DNA from: Micromonospora globbae
Lineage (GTDB): Bacteria > Actinomycetota > Actinomycetes > Mycobacteriales > Micromonosporaceae
NCBI RefSeq assembly: GCF_003610785.1
Contig: NZ_RAQQ01000003.1
Coordinates: forward strand, 186,001 to 250,000
Length of the DNA stretch: 64,000 nt
Direction: 5' to 3'
Part shown: piece after piece, positions 20,111 to 29,116 of the stretch
Layout of the letters: every line of letters begins with the position of its first letter
How positions within the stretch are numbered: position 1 is the first letter of the stretch
Translations under genes and position numbers: made by a program
The notes under the pieces: model-generated
What the model saw: only the letters and a program-made list of their open reading frames with translations
The model's database searches: none
Told to the model about the DNA's origin: nothing

Positions 20111-20139
20111 TTGACATAACTGTAAGCCTCTAGTAGAGG
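20111..20139 (+). promoter_or_regulatory. ftsZ promoter with palindrome over the -10
   Basis: A perfect -35 TTGACA (20111-20116) is followed after 17 bases by TAGAGG (20134-20139). The -10 forms the right half of a perfect 13-bp palindrome, CCTCTAGTAGAGG (20127-20139), which looks like a regulator site. The start would fall near 20146, leaving a leader of about 100 bases. A GACAC pentamer, the core recognised by WhiA in Streptomyces, occurs at 20044, but five bases recur by chance. Confidence 0.65.
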
Positions 20140-20247
20140 GTGAGGGTTCGTCCCTCGTCCTCGCGGACACAGTCCACGTCGACCGCTGACCTGGCCAAGC
20201 CGTGTGGGGCCGGCCCATGCCAATCTCGAGGGGGAAAGGACCTTCAG

Positions 20248-21363
20248 ATGACACCTCCGCACAACTACCTGGCGGTCATCAAGGTCGTCGGCATCGGTGG
20301 CGGCGGCGTGAACGCCGTCAACCGCATGATCGAGGTTGGGCTCAAGGGCGTCGAGTTCATCGCGATCAACACCGATGCGCAGGCGCTGCTGATGAGCGAC
20401 GCCGACGTCAAGCTCGACGTCGGCCGGGAGCTGACCCGCGGGCTCGGCGCCGGCGCCAACCCGGACGTCGGCAAGAACGCCGCCGAGGACCACCGCGACG
20501 AGATCGAGGAGGTGCTCAAGGGCGCCGACATGGTCTTCGTGACCTGCGGCGAGGGCGGCGGCACCGGCACCGGCGGCGCGCCCGTGGTGGCCAACATCGC
20601 CCGCAAGCTCGGCGCGCTGACCATCGGTGTGGTGACCCGGCCGTTCTCGTTCGAGGGCAAGCGCCGCCAGGTGCAGGCGGAGGCCGGGATCGACGAGCTG
20701 CGCAACCAGTGCGACACGCTGATCGTCATCCCCAACGACCGGCTGCTGGCGCTCGGCGACCGCAACATCAGCATGATGGACGCGTTCCGCACCGCCGACC
20801 AGGTGCTCCTCTCCGGTGTCCAGGGCATCACCGACCTGATCACCACGCCCGGTCTGATCAACCTGGACTTCGCCGACGTGAAGAGCGTCATGAGCGGGGC
20901 GGGCAGCGCGCTCATGGGCATCGGCAGCGCGCGGGGCGAGAACCGCGCCGTGGAGGCGGCCGAGGCGGCCATCTCCAGCCCGCTGCTGGAGCAGAGCATG
21001 GACGGCGCGCGCGGCGTGCTGCTCTCCATCGCCGGCGGATCGGACCTCGGCCTGTTCGAGATCAACGACGCGGCCCAGCTGGTCACCGACGCGGCCCACC
21101 CGGACGCGAACATCATCTTCGGCGCGGTCATCGACGACGCACTCGGCGACGAGGTGCGGGTCACGGTGATCGCGGCGGGCTTCGACGGCGGGGCGCCCGC
21201 GTACAAGGCGGCCGAGCCGGCGCGCAAGACCAACCAGAACCAGCCGACGCCGCAGAACCCGCCGGTCACCCCGCCGGCGACGATGCCGCCGCCGCAGCAG
21301 TCGCCCCGGCGCGTGCTCTTCGACGACGTCGACGTGCCCGACTTCCTCAAGAACGGGTCCTGA
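20248..21363 (+). CDS. ftsZ: cell division protein FtsZ
   Basis: The tubulin-like GTPase that forms the Z ring; 371 residues. [12 protein letters not shown] opens the nucleotide fold and the tubulin signature [10 protein letters not shown] lies near residues 104-113. [15 protein letters not shown] belongs to the C-terminal polymerisation domain containing the T7 region. A Pro/Gln-rich linker leads to the conserved C-terminal peptide [10 protein letters not shown], which binds SepF and other partners. The ATG at 20248 follows GGGGGAAAGGA at good spacing. Its own promoter lies upstream. Confidence 0.98.
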   Translation: MTPPHNYLAVIKVVGIGGGGVNAVNRMIEVGLKGVEFIAINTDAQALLMSDADVKLDVGRELTRGLGAGANPDVGKNAAEDHRDEIEEVLKGADMVFVTCGEGGGTGTGGAPVVANIARKLGALTIGVVTRPFSFEGKRRQVQAEAGIDELRNQCDTLIVIPNDRLLALGDRNISMMDAFRTADQVLLSGVQGITDLITTPGLINLDFADVKSVMSGAGSALMGIGSARGENRAVEAAEAAISSPLLEQSMDGARGVLLSIAGGSDLGLFEINDAAQLVTDAAHPDANIIFGAVIDDALGDEVRVTVIAAGFDGGAPAYKAAEPARKTNQNQPTPQNPPVTPPATMPPPQQSPRRVLFDDVDVPDFLKNGS

Positions 21364-21372
21364 GCGCCGCCG

Positions 21373-22116
21373 ATGACCGACAGCTCGACCACGGTACGGC
21401 CGGACCGCCGTGCCGAACTCGCGGCGGGCCTGGCCCGGGTCCGCGCCCGGATCGCGGACGCCTGCGCCGCGGCCGGGCGGGACCGCGCCGAGGTCACCAT
21501 GATCGCGGTCACGAAGACGTACCCGGCCTCCGACGTGGTGGCGCTCGCCGACCTCGGTGTGACCGACGTGGGGGAGAACCGCGATCAGGAGGCGGCCGGG
21601 AAGGCCGCGGAGGTGGCGGCGGCCGGGGTGACGCCGCGCTGGCACTTCATCGGGCGCCTCCAGCGCAACAAGGCCCGTTCCGTGGTGCGCTACGCCGACG
21701 CCGTGCACTCGGTGGACAGCGTCCGTCTGGCGCGGGCCCTGGACGCCGCGGCGGCCGGCCGGGACCGGCCGCTCACGGCGCTGGTGCAGGTGAGCATCGA
21801 CGGCGACCCGGCGCGGGGCGGTGCGTTGCCCGACTCGTCCGATCCGGACGTGGGGCTGGACCCGGTGGCCGAGGCGGTCGCGGCGGCGCCCGCGCTGCGG
21901 CTGGCGGGCCTCATGGCGGTGGCGCCGCTGGGCTGGGAACCGGAGCGGGCCTTCGCCCGGCTGGCCGAGGTGGCCGCGCGGGTCCGCGCCGCCCATCCCG
22001 ACGCGACGGCGCTCTCCGCGGGAATGAGCGGTGATCTGGAGATCGCGATCAGATACGGCGCGACACATGTCCGCGTCGGTAGCGCGTTGCTCGGAATGCG
22101 CCCCACGCTGCGGTAG
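21373..22116 (+). CDS. yggS: YggS/PLPBP-family pyridoxal phosphate homeostasis protein
   Basis: A 247-residue PLP-binding protein with the alanine-racemase N-terminal barrel; the PLP lysine is Lys48 in AVTKTYP. HFIGRLQRNKAR and the final GMSGDLEIAIRYGATHVRVGSALLG are family signatures. The family (YlmE in Gram-positives) buffers PLP and has no established enzyme activity. It starts nine bases after ftsZ. In many Gram-positive bacteria pgeF/ylmD lies between ftsZ and this gene, but it is absent here. Confidence 0.93.
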   Translation: MTDSSTTVRPDRRAELAAGLARVRARIADACAAAGRDRAEVTMIAVTKTYPASDVVALADLGVTDVGENRDQEAAGKAAEVAAAGVTPRWHFIGRLQRNKARSVVRYADAVHSVDSVRLARALDAAAAGRDRPLTALVQVSIDGDPARGGALPDSSDPDVGLDPVAEAVAAAPALRLAGLMAVAPLGWEPERAFARLAEVAARVRAAHPDATALSAGMSGDLEIAIRYGATHVRVGSALLGMRPTLR

Positions 22117-22308
22117 CCTGACCGCGGAAGAAGCGAATCACATCGGTGTTGTTTCAGGAACGGCATCCCGGCGTCGGGGGTCGTGGCGCGCGACGCGAAT
22201 CGCGTGCCGGGTGGATTGCCGTTCCGGTCCGGTGGGCAGAAAGAGTCCACTCGCGACAGGCGACACTTCACGGGGGCGCGTGCCGCACGGCGGATGGAAG
22301 GGCGCGGG

Positions 22309-22998
22309 ATGGGTGCACTGCGCAAGGCGGGGGTCTGGCTCGGTCTGGTCGAAGAGGACGACGAGCGGGCCTACGAGGACGGTGGCTACGACAAGGGTGG
22401 CTACCGGGACTCGCGGTACCGGCAGAGCCGGTACGCCGAGGAGTTCGCCGACGACGAGGACGACGCCGAGGAGGCGCCGGCGCCGCGGCCCCGGCTGGGG
22501 GAGCGCGGCCGGCTCGGTGAGCGTACGAGCAGCCGCGCCGCCGACACGGAGCGGGCCGAGCCGGAGCGGTCGGAGCGCGCGGAGCGCTCCAGCGTCCGGT
22601 CGATCACCCGCTCGACCGGTGAGCCGTCGGGCGCGCTGACCTACCACACGCGCGACAACCTCGCCCTCGCGCCGCAGGCGCCGCCGCGGGAGCGTACGGT
22701 CGCCGCCGACGAGGAGCAGCGCTACCAGATCACGACGCTGCACCCGACCACGTACCGCGAGGCGCGGACCATCGGTGAGCACTTCCGGGACGGCGTGCCG
22801 GTGATCATCAACCTCACGGAGATGGACGAGGCGGACGCCCGTCGTCTTGTCGACTTCGCCGCCGGGCTGGCGTTCGGGCTGCGGGGTACGATCGAGCGCG
22901 TGACCAATCGGGTGTTCCTGCTCTCACCGGCCAACGTCCAGGTCACCGCGGAGGACAAGGCCAAGATCGCTGAGGGCGGCTTTTTCAGTCTGAGTTGA
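22309..22998 (+). CDS. sepF: cell division protein SepF
   Basis: A 229-residue membrane-anchor protein for FtsZ. The N-terminus [17 protein letters not shown] is the amphipathic membrane-binding helix seen in actinobacterial SepF and fixes the start at 22309, preceded by GAAGGG. A charged, disordered linker (about 20-135) carries repeats of Tyr/Arg and Glu/Arg. The C-terminal SepF domain has [20 protein letters not shown] and [19 protein letters not shown], which bind the FtsZ tail. In actinobacteria SepF substitutes for FtsA/ZipA. Confidence 0.95.
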   Translation: MGALRKAGVWLGLVEEDDERAYEDGGYDKGGYRDSRYRQSRYAEEFADDEDDAEEAPAPRPRLGERGRLGERTSSRAADTERAEPERSERAERSSVRSITRSTGEPSGALTYHTRDNLALAPQAPPRERTVAADEEQRYQITTLHPTTYREARTIGEHFRDGVPVIINLTEMDEADARRLVDFAAGLAFGLRGTIERVTNRVFLLSPANVQVTAEDKAKIAEGGFFSLS

Positions 22999-23026
22999 CC
23001 CGCCCGACCGAGGGACGTCGCCTGTC

Positions 23027-23332
23027 GTGTTGTCGATCGTGCTCCAGGTGGTCTACCTGGTCCTCTACGTGTTCCTGCTCGCCCTGCTGGCCCGATTTGT
23101 CCTCAGCGCGGTCCTGGCCTACGGTCGGCGCTGGCAACCGGGGCGGGGCGCCTCGGCCGGACTCGAAGTCGTGTGGAGCGTCACTGATCCGCCCCTGCGC
23201 GCGTTGAGGCGTGTGATCCCACCACTGCGAATTGGTACCGTGAGCGTCGACCTGGCCTCGCTTGTGCTCCTGGTTATCCTGTTCGTGCTGATGGAGTTCG
23301 TGTTTAGGCGCCTGATCCTGGCCTTTGCCTGA
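23027..23332 (+). CDS. yggT: YggT/YlmG-family membrane protein
   Basis: A 101-residue membrane protein with two hydrophobic segments (about 3-28 and 73-97) around the conserved loop [19 protein letters not shown]. YggT/YlmG proteins sit beside sepF and divIVA across Gram-positives and cyanobacteria and are thought to help nucleoid or division organisation; the mechanism is unresolved. The start is GTG 23027, after GAGGGA, 28 bases past the sepF stop. Confidence 0.9.
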   Translation: MLSIVLQVVYLVLYVFLLALLARFVLSAVLAYGRRWQPGRGASAGLEVVWSVTDPPLRALRRVIPPLRIGTVSVDLASLVLLVILFVLMEFVFRRLILAFA

Positions 23333-23373
23333 CCAGCGCGCTTTCGCGGCCGCAACTGACCCGAGGAGTTTCG

Positions 23374-24174
23374 ATGCCGCTGACCCCGGCCGACGTCCAC
23401 AACGTCGCCTTCAAAAAGCCGCCGATCGGCAAGCGGGGGTATGACGAGGAGGAGGTCGACGCCTTCCTGGACGAGGTCGAGCGCGAGCTCGCCCGTCTCA
23501 TCGAGGAGAACAACGAGCTGCGCGCCCAGGTGGAGCGCGGCGGCCGTGGCGGTGCCCCCGCCGGCCCCGGCGGTGACGCCCGCCTCGCGGCGGAGCTCAA
23601 CGACCTCAAGGCCCAGCTCGACCGGGTCCAGCGCGACAAGGCCGCGGCCGAGCAGGCCGCCCGCGCGATGCAGGCCGAGCTGGAGCAGGTCCGCGCCGCC
23701 GGTGGCGCCGCCGTCGCCGGTGACGGCGAGCAGCAGGCGCTGCGGGTGCTGATGATGGCCCAGCGCACCGCCGACGACCACGTGTCCGACGCCCGGCGGG
23801 AGGCCGACCAGCTGCTCGCCGAGGCCCGCTCCAAGGCCGAGGAGGTCACCCGCGAGGCGCGGGCGAAGGCCGACGCGCTGGAGCGGGACGCCCGGCAGCG
23901 GCACCAGGAGGCCATGGGCGGTCTCGACGCCAAGCGCACCGCGCTGCAGAAGCACATCGAGGAGCTCAAGCAGTTCGAGCGGGAGTACCGCACCCGGCTC
24001 AAGGCGTACCTGGAGAGCCAGCTGCGTGACCTCGACGGCCGCGGCCAGGGCCTGGAGGCCGAGATGAGCCGGTCCGAGGCCGGCCGGGTCGCCGGTGGCA
24101 ACGGTCTGGCCACCGCCGGTCTCGCCGGCTCCTACGGTGGCGGTCGCTCCGGCGCCCTCGAGTCCGGTCGCTGA
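23374..24174 (+). CDS. divIVA: polar growth protein DivIVA (Wag31)
   Basis: A 266-residue coiled-coil protein that marks poles and directs tip growth in filamentous actinobacteria. The N-terminal lipid-binding domain is intact: [36 protein letters not shown] includes the membrane-inserting loop. A glycine-rich break (about 57-66) precedes long heptad-repeat coiled coils (about 67-105 and 120-230) and a Gly/Ser-rich tail. GAGGAG precedes the ATG. The gene ends in a strong hairpin, so it probably closes the transcription unit. Confidence 0.95.
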   Translation: MPLTPADVHNVAFKKPPIGKRGYDEEEVDAFLDEVERELARLIEENNELRAQVERGGRGGAPAGPGGDARLAAELNDLKAQLDRVQRDKAAAEQAARAMQAELEQVRAAGGAAVAGDGEQQALRVLMMAQRTADDHVSDARREADQLLAEARSKAEEVTREARAKADALERDARQRHQEAMGGLDAKRTALQKHIEELKQFEREYRTRLKAYLESQLRDLDGRGQGLEAEMSRSEAGRVAGGNGLATAGLAGSYGGGRSGALESGR

Positions 24175-24179
24175 TCTCC

Positions 24180-24215
24180 GGTCGGCGGCCGTCGCTCGAC
24201 AGACGGTCGCCGACC
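24180..24215 (+). terminator. 14-bp hairpin terminator after divIVA
   Basis: Arms 24180-24193 and 24202-24215 pair along 14 bp with a single G-U wobble and enclose an eight-base loop. It begins six bases after the divIVA stop. No U-tract follows. This is the likely end of the sepF-divIVA part of the cluster. Confidence 0.75.
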
Positions 24216-24250
24216 GCCCCCTGGACGGTCCGACGCGGCGGGGGTGAGCC

Positions 24251-24889
24251 GTGCTAGTCGCCAGTCTCCTGCTCATCCTCGTCGCCGTGGTGCTGCTGGT
24301 GCTCGGCCTGGCCGGCGGCTCCAGCCTCATGTTGGTCATCTCCATCGCGGCCAGTCTGCTGGCCGCCGTCGCGTTGGTGGTGGGCGCCCGCCAGGCGGCC
24401 GCCGGCCGGGCGACGGCGGGCACCGGCCGGCCCGGGCAGCGGAAGCCGGACGACGTCCCCATGGCCGACCCGGCCGGGGCCGCGTACGGTCCGCCGCTGG
24501 CCGAGCCCGACATCCCGGTCCAGCACGTTCCACCGACCGTCGGCACCGGTGGCGGGTGGCGGCAACCGCCCGCCCCGTCGGCCGCCGACGAGTCGGGTCC
24601 GCCCGCCGGCGACGGGTCGGCCCCGTCGACGGGAGGGGCCGCGGAGGCGTACGACGACGAGCCCGGCGCGCAGTCGGTGACGCCCGCGGAGGCGCTGCGG
24701 GTGGCCGACCTGCCGGACGAGGTCCGGGTGGTGGACGGTCGTCCCCGCTACCACCTGGCCAGCTGCCCCCACCTCGTGGGGCGGGAGCACGAACCACTGC
24801 CGGTGGCCGAGGCGGTCGAGTTGGGCTTCACTCCCTGCGCGCGGTGCGCGCCGGCCACGGCCCTGCTCACCGACGCGCGCCCGGATTGA
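24251..24889 (+). CDS. membrane protein with C-terminal Cys/His metal-site motif
   Basis: A 212-residue protein of unknown role. Two TM helices (about 2-22 and 25-46) anchor it; a Pro/Gly/Ala-rich linker (50-140) follows. The C-terminal segment reads YHLASCPHL...GFTPCARC, a His/Cys...Cys-x2-Cys arrangement resembling small Ada-like or nuclease-associated zinc motifs, so metal binding is likely. The start is GTG 24251 after GGGTGAG. The gene follows the divIVA terminator and precedes DUF167. Confidence 0.65.
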   Translation: MLVASLLLILVAVVLLVLGLAGGSSLMLVISIAASLLAAVALVVGARQAAAGRATAGTGRPGQRKPDDVPMADPAGAAYGPPLAEPDIPVQHVPPTVGTGGGWRQPPAPSAADESGPPAGDGSAPSTGGAAEAYDDEPGAQSVTPAEALRVADLPDEVRVVDGRPRYHLASCPHLVGREHEPLPVAEAVELGFTPCARCAPATALLTDARPD

Positions 24890-24900
24890 GCGGGGTCGCG

Positions 24901-25206
24901 GTGTCCACGGACGACACACTCACGGTGGCGGTCCGGGTGAAGCCGGGCTCCGCCCGGGCCCGGGTCGGTGGCCGCTTCGACGGCCCGCACGGGCCGGCGC
25001 TGGTCGTCGCCGTGAACGCGCCGGCCGTCGACGGGCGGGCCACCGAGGCCGCCCGGCGGGCGCTCGCGGGCGCGCTCGGCGTCCGGCCGGCCGCGGTCTC
25101 CCTGCGGTCCGGCGCCGCCAGCCGCGACAAGCTCTTCCTCATCGAGCGGCCCGGTCCCGAGGTGTCCGCGGCGCTGCGCCGGCTGCGCGACGGATCCGGC
25201 GAGTGA
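24901..25206 (+). CDS. DUF167 (YggU) family protein
   Basis: A 101-residue protein of the DUF167/YggU family. VAVRVKPGSARARVGG at the N-terminus and VNAPAVDGRATEAARRALAGALGV near the middle are the defining blocks, and VSLRSGAASRDKLFLIE closes the fold. The function is unknown; in many genomes the family sits next to yggT or yggS, as it roughly does here. The GTG at 24901 is preceded by GAGCGGGG, 11 bases after the previous stop. Confidence 0.85.
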   Translation: MSTDDTLTVAVRVKPGSARARVGGRFDGPHGPALVVAVNAPAVDGRATEAARRALAGALGVRPAAVSLRSGAASRDKLFLIERPGPEVSAALRRLRDGSGE

Positions 25207-25228
25207 GGACTGCCCGGGCCAGGCATCC

Positions 25229-26728
25229 ATGACGCCCGGGCTGGATCTCGCGCTGCTGGTCGGCGCGGCCGTGCTGCTGGTGGCCGTCGGCGCCGTCCGG
25301 CTCTCGACCCGGCTCGGCGTGCCCAGCCTCCTCGTCTACCTGGCCCTCGGCGTGGCGATCGGCGAGGCCGGGCTGGGAATCGACTTCGACGACGCCGACC
25401 TCACCCGCACGCTGGGCTTCTGCGCGCTCATCGTGATCATCGCCGAGGGCGGGCTCACGGCGCGGTGGAGCACGCTGCGTCCGGTGCTCGGGCTCTCGGC
25501 CGCGCTCGCCACCGTCGGCGTGGTGGTGAGCATCGTCGTGGTCGGCGTCGCCGTCCACCTCCTGCTCGGCCTGGACTGGCGGCTGGCCCTCCTGTACGGC
25601 GCGGTGCTCTCGTCGACCGACGCGGCGGCGGTGTTCGCCACGCTCCGCCGGCTGCGCCTGCCGCCCCGGCTCGTGGCCACCCTGGAGGCCGAGTCCGGCA
25701 TGAACGACGCCCCCGTGGTGCTGCTCGTCGTGCTGCTCTCCCGGCACGGCGCCGGGCACCCGTGGTGGTACGAGGTGCTGCTGGTCGGCTACGAACTGAC
25801 GCTCGGCGCCGCGGTCGGCGCCGTCGCCGGCGTCGCGGGCCGCTGGGCGCTGCGCCGGGCGGCGCTGCCGTCGGCGGGGCTGTACCCGATCGCGGTCGTC
25901 GGCTTCACCGTGCTGGCGTACGCCGCCGGGGCCGTGCTGCACGCCTCGGGCTTCCTCGCGGTCTACGTCGCCGGGGTGCTGCTCGGCAACGCGCGGCTGC
26001 CGCACCGGCGCGCGATCCTCGGTTTCGCCGACGGGCTGGCCTGGCTGGCCCAGATCGGCCTGTTCGTGCTGCTCGGGCTGCTGGCCTCGCCCGGCCGGCT
26101 GGACGCGGCGGTCGTCCCGGCGGTGGTGACCGGGTTGGCGCTCGTGCTCGCGGCGCGTCCCCTGTCGGTGGCGGTCTCCGCGCTGCCGTTCGCGGTCGGC
26201 CCGCGGGAACAGGCGTTCCTCTCGTGGGCCGGGCTGCGCGGCGCGGTGCCGATCGTGCTGGCCACCATCCCGCTGTCCGAGCGGGTGCCCGGCGCCGACC
26301 GGCTCTTCGACGCGGTGTTCGTACTGGTGGTGATCTTCACGCTGGTCCAGACGACGACGCTCGCGCCGGTGGCCCGGCGGCTCGGCGTGACCGCGCCGGC
26401 CGAGGCCGCGGAGGTGCACGTCGAGACGGCGCCGTTGGAGCGGATGCGGGCGGACCTGCTCCAGCTCGAGGTGCCGGCCGGGTCCCGGCTGGCCGGGGTG
26501 CACGTCGACGAGCTGCGGCTGCCGCAGGGGGCGGTGGTCACGCTGGTCCTGCGCGACGGGGTCGGGTTCGTGCCGGGCCCGGACACCCGGCTGAAGACCG
26601 GCGACAACCTGCTCATCGTGGCCACCGGTGGCGCCCGCGACGAGGCGGAGCGGCGGTTGCGGGCGGTCAGCCGGCGGGGCCGCCTGGCCCGGTGGTTTGG
26701 CGAGTACGGCGATGATCGGGACGGTTGA
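25229..26728 (+). CDS. CPA-type cation/proton antiporter with TrkA-C domain
   Basis: A 499-residue membrane antiporter. About 12-13 TM helices fill residues 5-390, including the ESGMNDAPVV segment (near 155-165) that carries the ion-binding Asp of NhaP-type proteins. A cytosolic RCK/TrkA-C domain (about 405-480: LEVPAGSRLAGVHVDELRLP ... GDNLLIVATGG) suggests ligand-gated potassium or sodium exchange for protons. The architecture matches NhaP2/CvrA-like potassium/proton antiporters; the transported ion cannot be decided from sequence. Confidence 0.88.
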   Translation: MTPGLDLALLVGAAVLLVAVGAVRLSTRLGVPSLLVYLALGVAIGEAGLGIDFDDADLTRTLGFCALIVIIAEGGLTARWSTLRPVLGLSAALATVGVVVSIVVVGVAVHLLLGLDWRLALLYGAVLSSTDAAAVFATLRRLRLPPRLVATLEAESGMNDAPVVLLVVLLSRHGAGHPWWYEVLLVGYELTLGAAVGAVAGVAGRWALRRAALPSAGLYPIAVVGFTVLAYAAGAVLHASGFLAVYVAGVLLGNARLPHRRAILGFADGLAWLAQIGLFVLLGLLASPGRLDAAVVPAVVTGLALVLAARPLSVAVSALPFAVGPREQAFLSWAGLRGAVPIVLATIPLSERVPGADRLFDAVFVLVVIFTLVQTTTLAPVARRLGVTAPAEAAEVHVETAPLERMRADLLQLEVPAGSRLAGVHVDELRLPQGAVVTLVLRDGVGFVPGPDTRLKTGDNLLIVATGGARDEAERRLRAVSRRGRLARWFGEYGDDRDG

Positions 26729-26746
26729 TCTGCTAGCGTTCCTTTT

Positions 26747-26764
26747 GCCCCAGTTAGGTGGGGC
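26747..26764. terminator. weak hairpin after antiporter gene
   Basis: A 6-bp stem, GCCCCA/TGGGGC, with the loop GTTAGG lies 19 bases after the antiporter stop. Four T precede it rather than follow, so it is not a canonical intrinsic terminator. The rest of the 226-base gap up to 26954 has a TAGCGT (26734) that could be a -10, but no clear -35. Confidence 0.35.
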
Positions 26765-26954
26765 TTGGGGCTGAATAGCGGTGCGTCGGTGCGGCACGTT
26801 GTCGGACGCCTGTACGTTCCGTATTCTTGCCAACCTCCGGAGTGCGCGGCGGTCGTCGCCGCGCGCCCCTTTTCGTACCTGGGGGACGCCCGTGTTCGGC
26901 TCCCCCTGTCCAGGTGCCGCGGACCGCCGCGGCTTTCCGGCCGAGGGAGCGACG

Positions 26955-27374
26955 ATGGCGAAGCCAGCCGACACCAGGACCGCCGGCCGCAAGGCGGTGG
27001 CGAAGCCGACCCGCAGCGCGGCCGAGACCGAGAAGATCCGTGCGGCGCTGGCGGCGCGGCGGGACGAACTCCGCGCCGAGTACGATCAGACGCTGAGCGA
27101 GATCACCGAGCTTCAGCGCGACCGTCTGACCGACTCGGCCGGGGACGACCAGGCCGACACGGGCACCAAGACGTTCGAGCGGGAGCAGGAGATCTCCCTC
27201 GCCAACAGCATCCTGGAGCGGATCACGCAGGTCGAGCGGGCGTTGGAGCGCCTCGACGAGGGCAACTACGGCTGGTGCGAGCGGTGCGGCAACCCGATCC
27301 CGGTGGAGCGGCTCGCCGCCTTCCCGTCGGCCACCCTCTGCGTGACCTGCAAGCAGCTGGAGGAGCGGCGCTGA
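26955..27374 (+). CDS. DksA/TraR-type C4 zinc-finger protein
   Basis: A 139-residue protein with a predicted coiled coil (about 25-100) and a C4 zinc finger (Cys108, Cys111, Cys129, Cys132), the layout of DksA/TraR secondary-channel regulators of RNA polymerase. An acidic pair, Asp64-Asp65, lies between the helices, where DksA has its tip aspartates. A basic N-terminal tail precedes the coil. The ATG at 26955 follows GAGGGAGC. Whether it acts with ppGpp is not shown. Confidence 0.85.
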   Translation: MAKPADTRTAGRKAVAKPTRSAAETEKIRAALAARRDELRAEYDQTLSEITELQRDRLTDSAGDDQADTGTKTFEREQEISLANSILERITQVERALERLDEGNYGWCERCGNPIPVERLAAFPSATLCVTCKQLEERR

Positions 27375-27437
27375 GGTCCGCTCCCCGGCGGCGAGGAAGA
27401 CGGTGAGCGATCACCGCCGAGTGTCGATGGGGAGCAG

Positions 27438-28052
27438 ATGAGCGCAGCACCGCCCGCCGGATCCGGCAGCGCTGAGCCGGCCGTCCGCCGAGCGCGACCG
27501 AGGGCCGTCGCGATCCTGGCCGGCACCGCGCTGGTCGCCCTCCTGATCGATCTGGTCACCAAGCACCTTGCCCTCGCGGCCCTCACCGACCGCGAGCCGG
27601 TGCGGCTGCTCGGCGGCCTCATCTACCTGAACCTGGTCCGCAACAGCGGGGCCGCGTGGAGCATCGGCTCCGACCACACCTGGGTCTTCCCGCTGGTCAC
27701 CACGGCGGTGATCGGGTGGATCGTCTGGATGACGCTGCGGCTGCGCTCGATCCCCTGGGCGATCTCGCTCGGCCTCGTGCTCGGCGGGGCGCTCGGCAAC
27801 CTGATGGACCGCATCTTCCGGGCCCCCGGCCACTTCGTCGGTCACGTGGTCGACATGATCAGCGTCTTCGGCCCGTTCGGCGAGTACTTCCCGGTGTTCA
27901 ACCTCGCCGACAGCTCGCTGGTCTGCGGCGTGGTGCTCGCCGTCGTGCTGGAACTCACCGGCCGCCAGCGCGACGGGTCGCGGCTGGGCCGCGACGGCCG
28001 CCCGGTCGACGACCCCGCGACCGTGCCCGTCGAGCAGCGGGAGCGGACGTGA
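27438..28052 (+). CDS. lspA: lipoprotein signal peptidase (SPase II)
   Basis: A 204-residue aspartyl protease with four TM helices that cleaves lipoprotein signal peptides after lipidation. The catalytic aspartates are Asp139 in HVVDMI and Asp158 in [16 protein letters not shown] and [15 protein letters not shown] complete the family motifs. A 20-residue basic N-terminal extension and a 30-residue polar tail are additions. One likely substrate, the lipobox protein at 40711, is in this window. The stop overlaps the next gene's GTG as GTGA. Confidence 0.96.
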   Translation: MSAAPPAGSGSAEPAVRRARPRAVAILAGTALVALLIDLVTKHLALAALTDREPVRLLGGLIYLNLVRNSGAAWSIGSDHTWVFPLVTTAVIGWIVWMTLRLRSIPWAISLGLVLGGALGNLMDRIFRAPGHFVGHVVDMISVFGPFGEYFPVFNLADSSLVCGVVLAVVLELTGRQRDGSRLGRDGRPVDDPATVPVEQRERT

Positions 28053-28993
28053 CCTCGGCGTTCGCGACGGGCGGGGACCACCGGTCCCTGCCGGTGCCCG
28101 ACGGCCTCGACGGCATGCGGCTCGACCAGGCGGTGTCCCGCCTCTTCGGTCTCTCCCGCACCGCCGCCGCGGCCCTGGTCGACGCCGGGGACGCGCTGGT
28201 CGACGGCGCCGTACGCCCCAACTCCCACCGGGTCAAGGCCGGGTCGTGGCTCGAGGTGACCCTGCCGGCGCCCGCCGCCCCGCCGACCGTGGTCCCGCAG
28301 GCGGTGCCCGGATTGCGCGTCATCTACGCCGACGACGACATCGTGGTGGTGGACAAGCCGGTGGGGGTGGCGGCCCACCCCAGCCCCGGCTGGACCGGCC
28401 CGACCGTCATCGGCGCGCTGGCCGCCATCGGCCACCGCATCTCCACGAGCGGGGCCGCGGAGCGGCAGGGCGTGGTGCACCGGCTCGACGTGGGCACCAC
28501 CGGCGTCATGGTGGTGGCGAAGAGCGAGCAGGCGTACACGGCGTTGAAGCGGGCGTTCAAGTACCGCGAGGTGGAGAAGCGTTACCACGCCGTGGTGCAG
28601 GGCCACCTGGACCCGCTGCGGGGGACCATCGACGCCCCCATCGACCGGCATCCCACCCACGACTACCGGTGGGCGGTGGTCTCCGGCGGCAAGCCGAGCG
28701 TCACCCACTACGACACGCTCGAGGCGTTCCCGGCCGCGAGCCTGCTCGACGTCCGCCTCGAGACGGGGCGGACCCATCAGATCCGGGTGCACTTCTCCAC
28801 GTTGCGTCACCCGTGCGTGGGCGATCTCACCTACGGCGCGGACCCGACCCTGGCCGCCCGGCTCGGGCTGGACCGGCAGTGGCTGCACGCCCGCGAGCTG
28901 AGCTTCCTGCACCCCCGGACCGGTGACGAGGTCCGCTTCGTCAGCGATTATCCGGACGACCTGGAACGCGCCCTGCGGATCCTGCGCGACTGA
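28049..28993 (+). CDS. RluA/RluD-family 23S rRNA pseudouridine synthase
   Basis: A 314-residue pseudouridine synthase. An S4 RNA-binding domain (about 22-70) precedes the catalytic domain with [18 protein letters not shown], in which Asp147 is the nucleophile. [11 protein letters not shown] follows late in the protein. It most resembles RluD-type enzymes that modify 23S rRNA helix 69, but the target cannot be proved here. The gene is coupled to lspA by a four-base overlap, a pair found widely in bacteria. Confidence 0.92.
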   Translation: MTSAFATGGDHRSLPVPDGLDGMRLDQAVSRLFGLSRTAAAALVDAGDALVDGAVRPNSHRVKAGSWLEVTLPAPAAPPTVVPQAVPGLRVIYADDDIVVVDKPVGVAAHPSPGWTGPTVIGALAAIGHRISTSGAAERQGVVHRLDVGTTGVMVVAKSEQAYTALKRAFKYREVEKRYHAVVQGHLDPLRGTIDAPIDRHPTHDYRWAVVSGGKPSVTHYDTLEAFPAASLLDVRLETGRTHQIRVHFSTLRHPCVGDLTYGADPTLAARLGLDRQWLHARELSFLHPRTGDEVRFVSDYPDDLERALRILRD

Positions 28994-29014
28994 ACCGGCC
29001 GCCGGCCCGCCGGT
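28994..29014 (+). terminator. possible hairpin after the pseudouridine synthase gene
   Basis: ACCGGC (28994-28999) and GCCGGT (29009-29014) pair across a nine-base loop directly after the stop codon. The stem is short and there is no U-tract, so support is weak. Confidence 0.35.
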
Positions 29015-29116
29015 GGCGCTCCGGGTCGGGGAGGTGTGCGCGGGGTGGTGTGGTCCGAATAGGGTTTCCTCCGTAGCCTGTCAGGCGGACATCGATCGCG
29101 CTGGGGAGGGCGAGCC

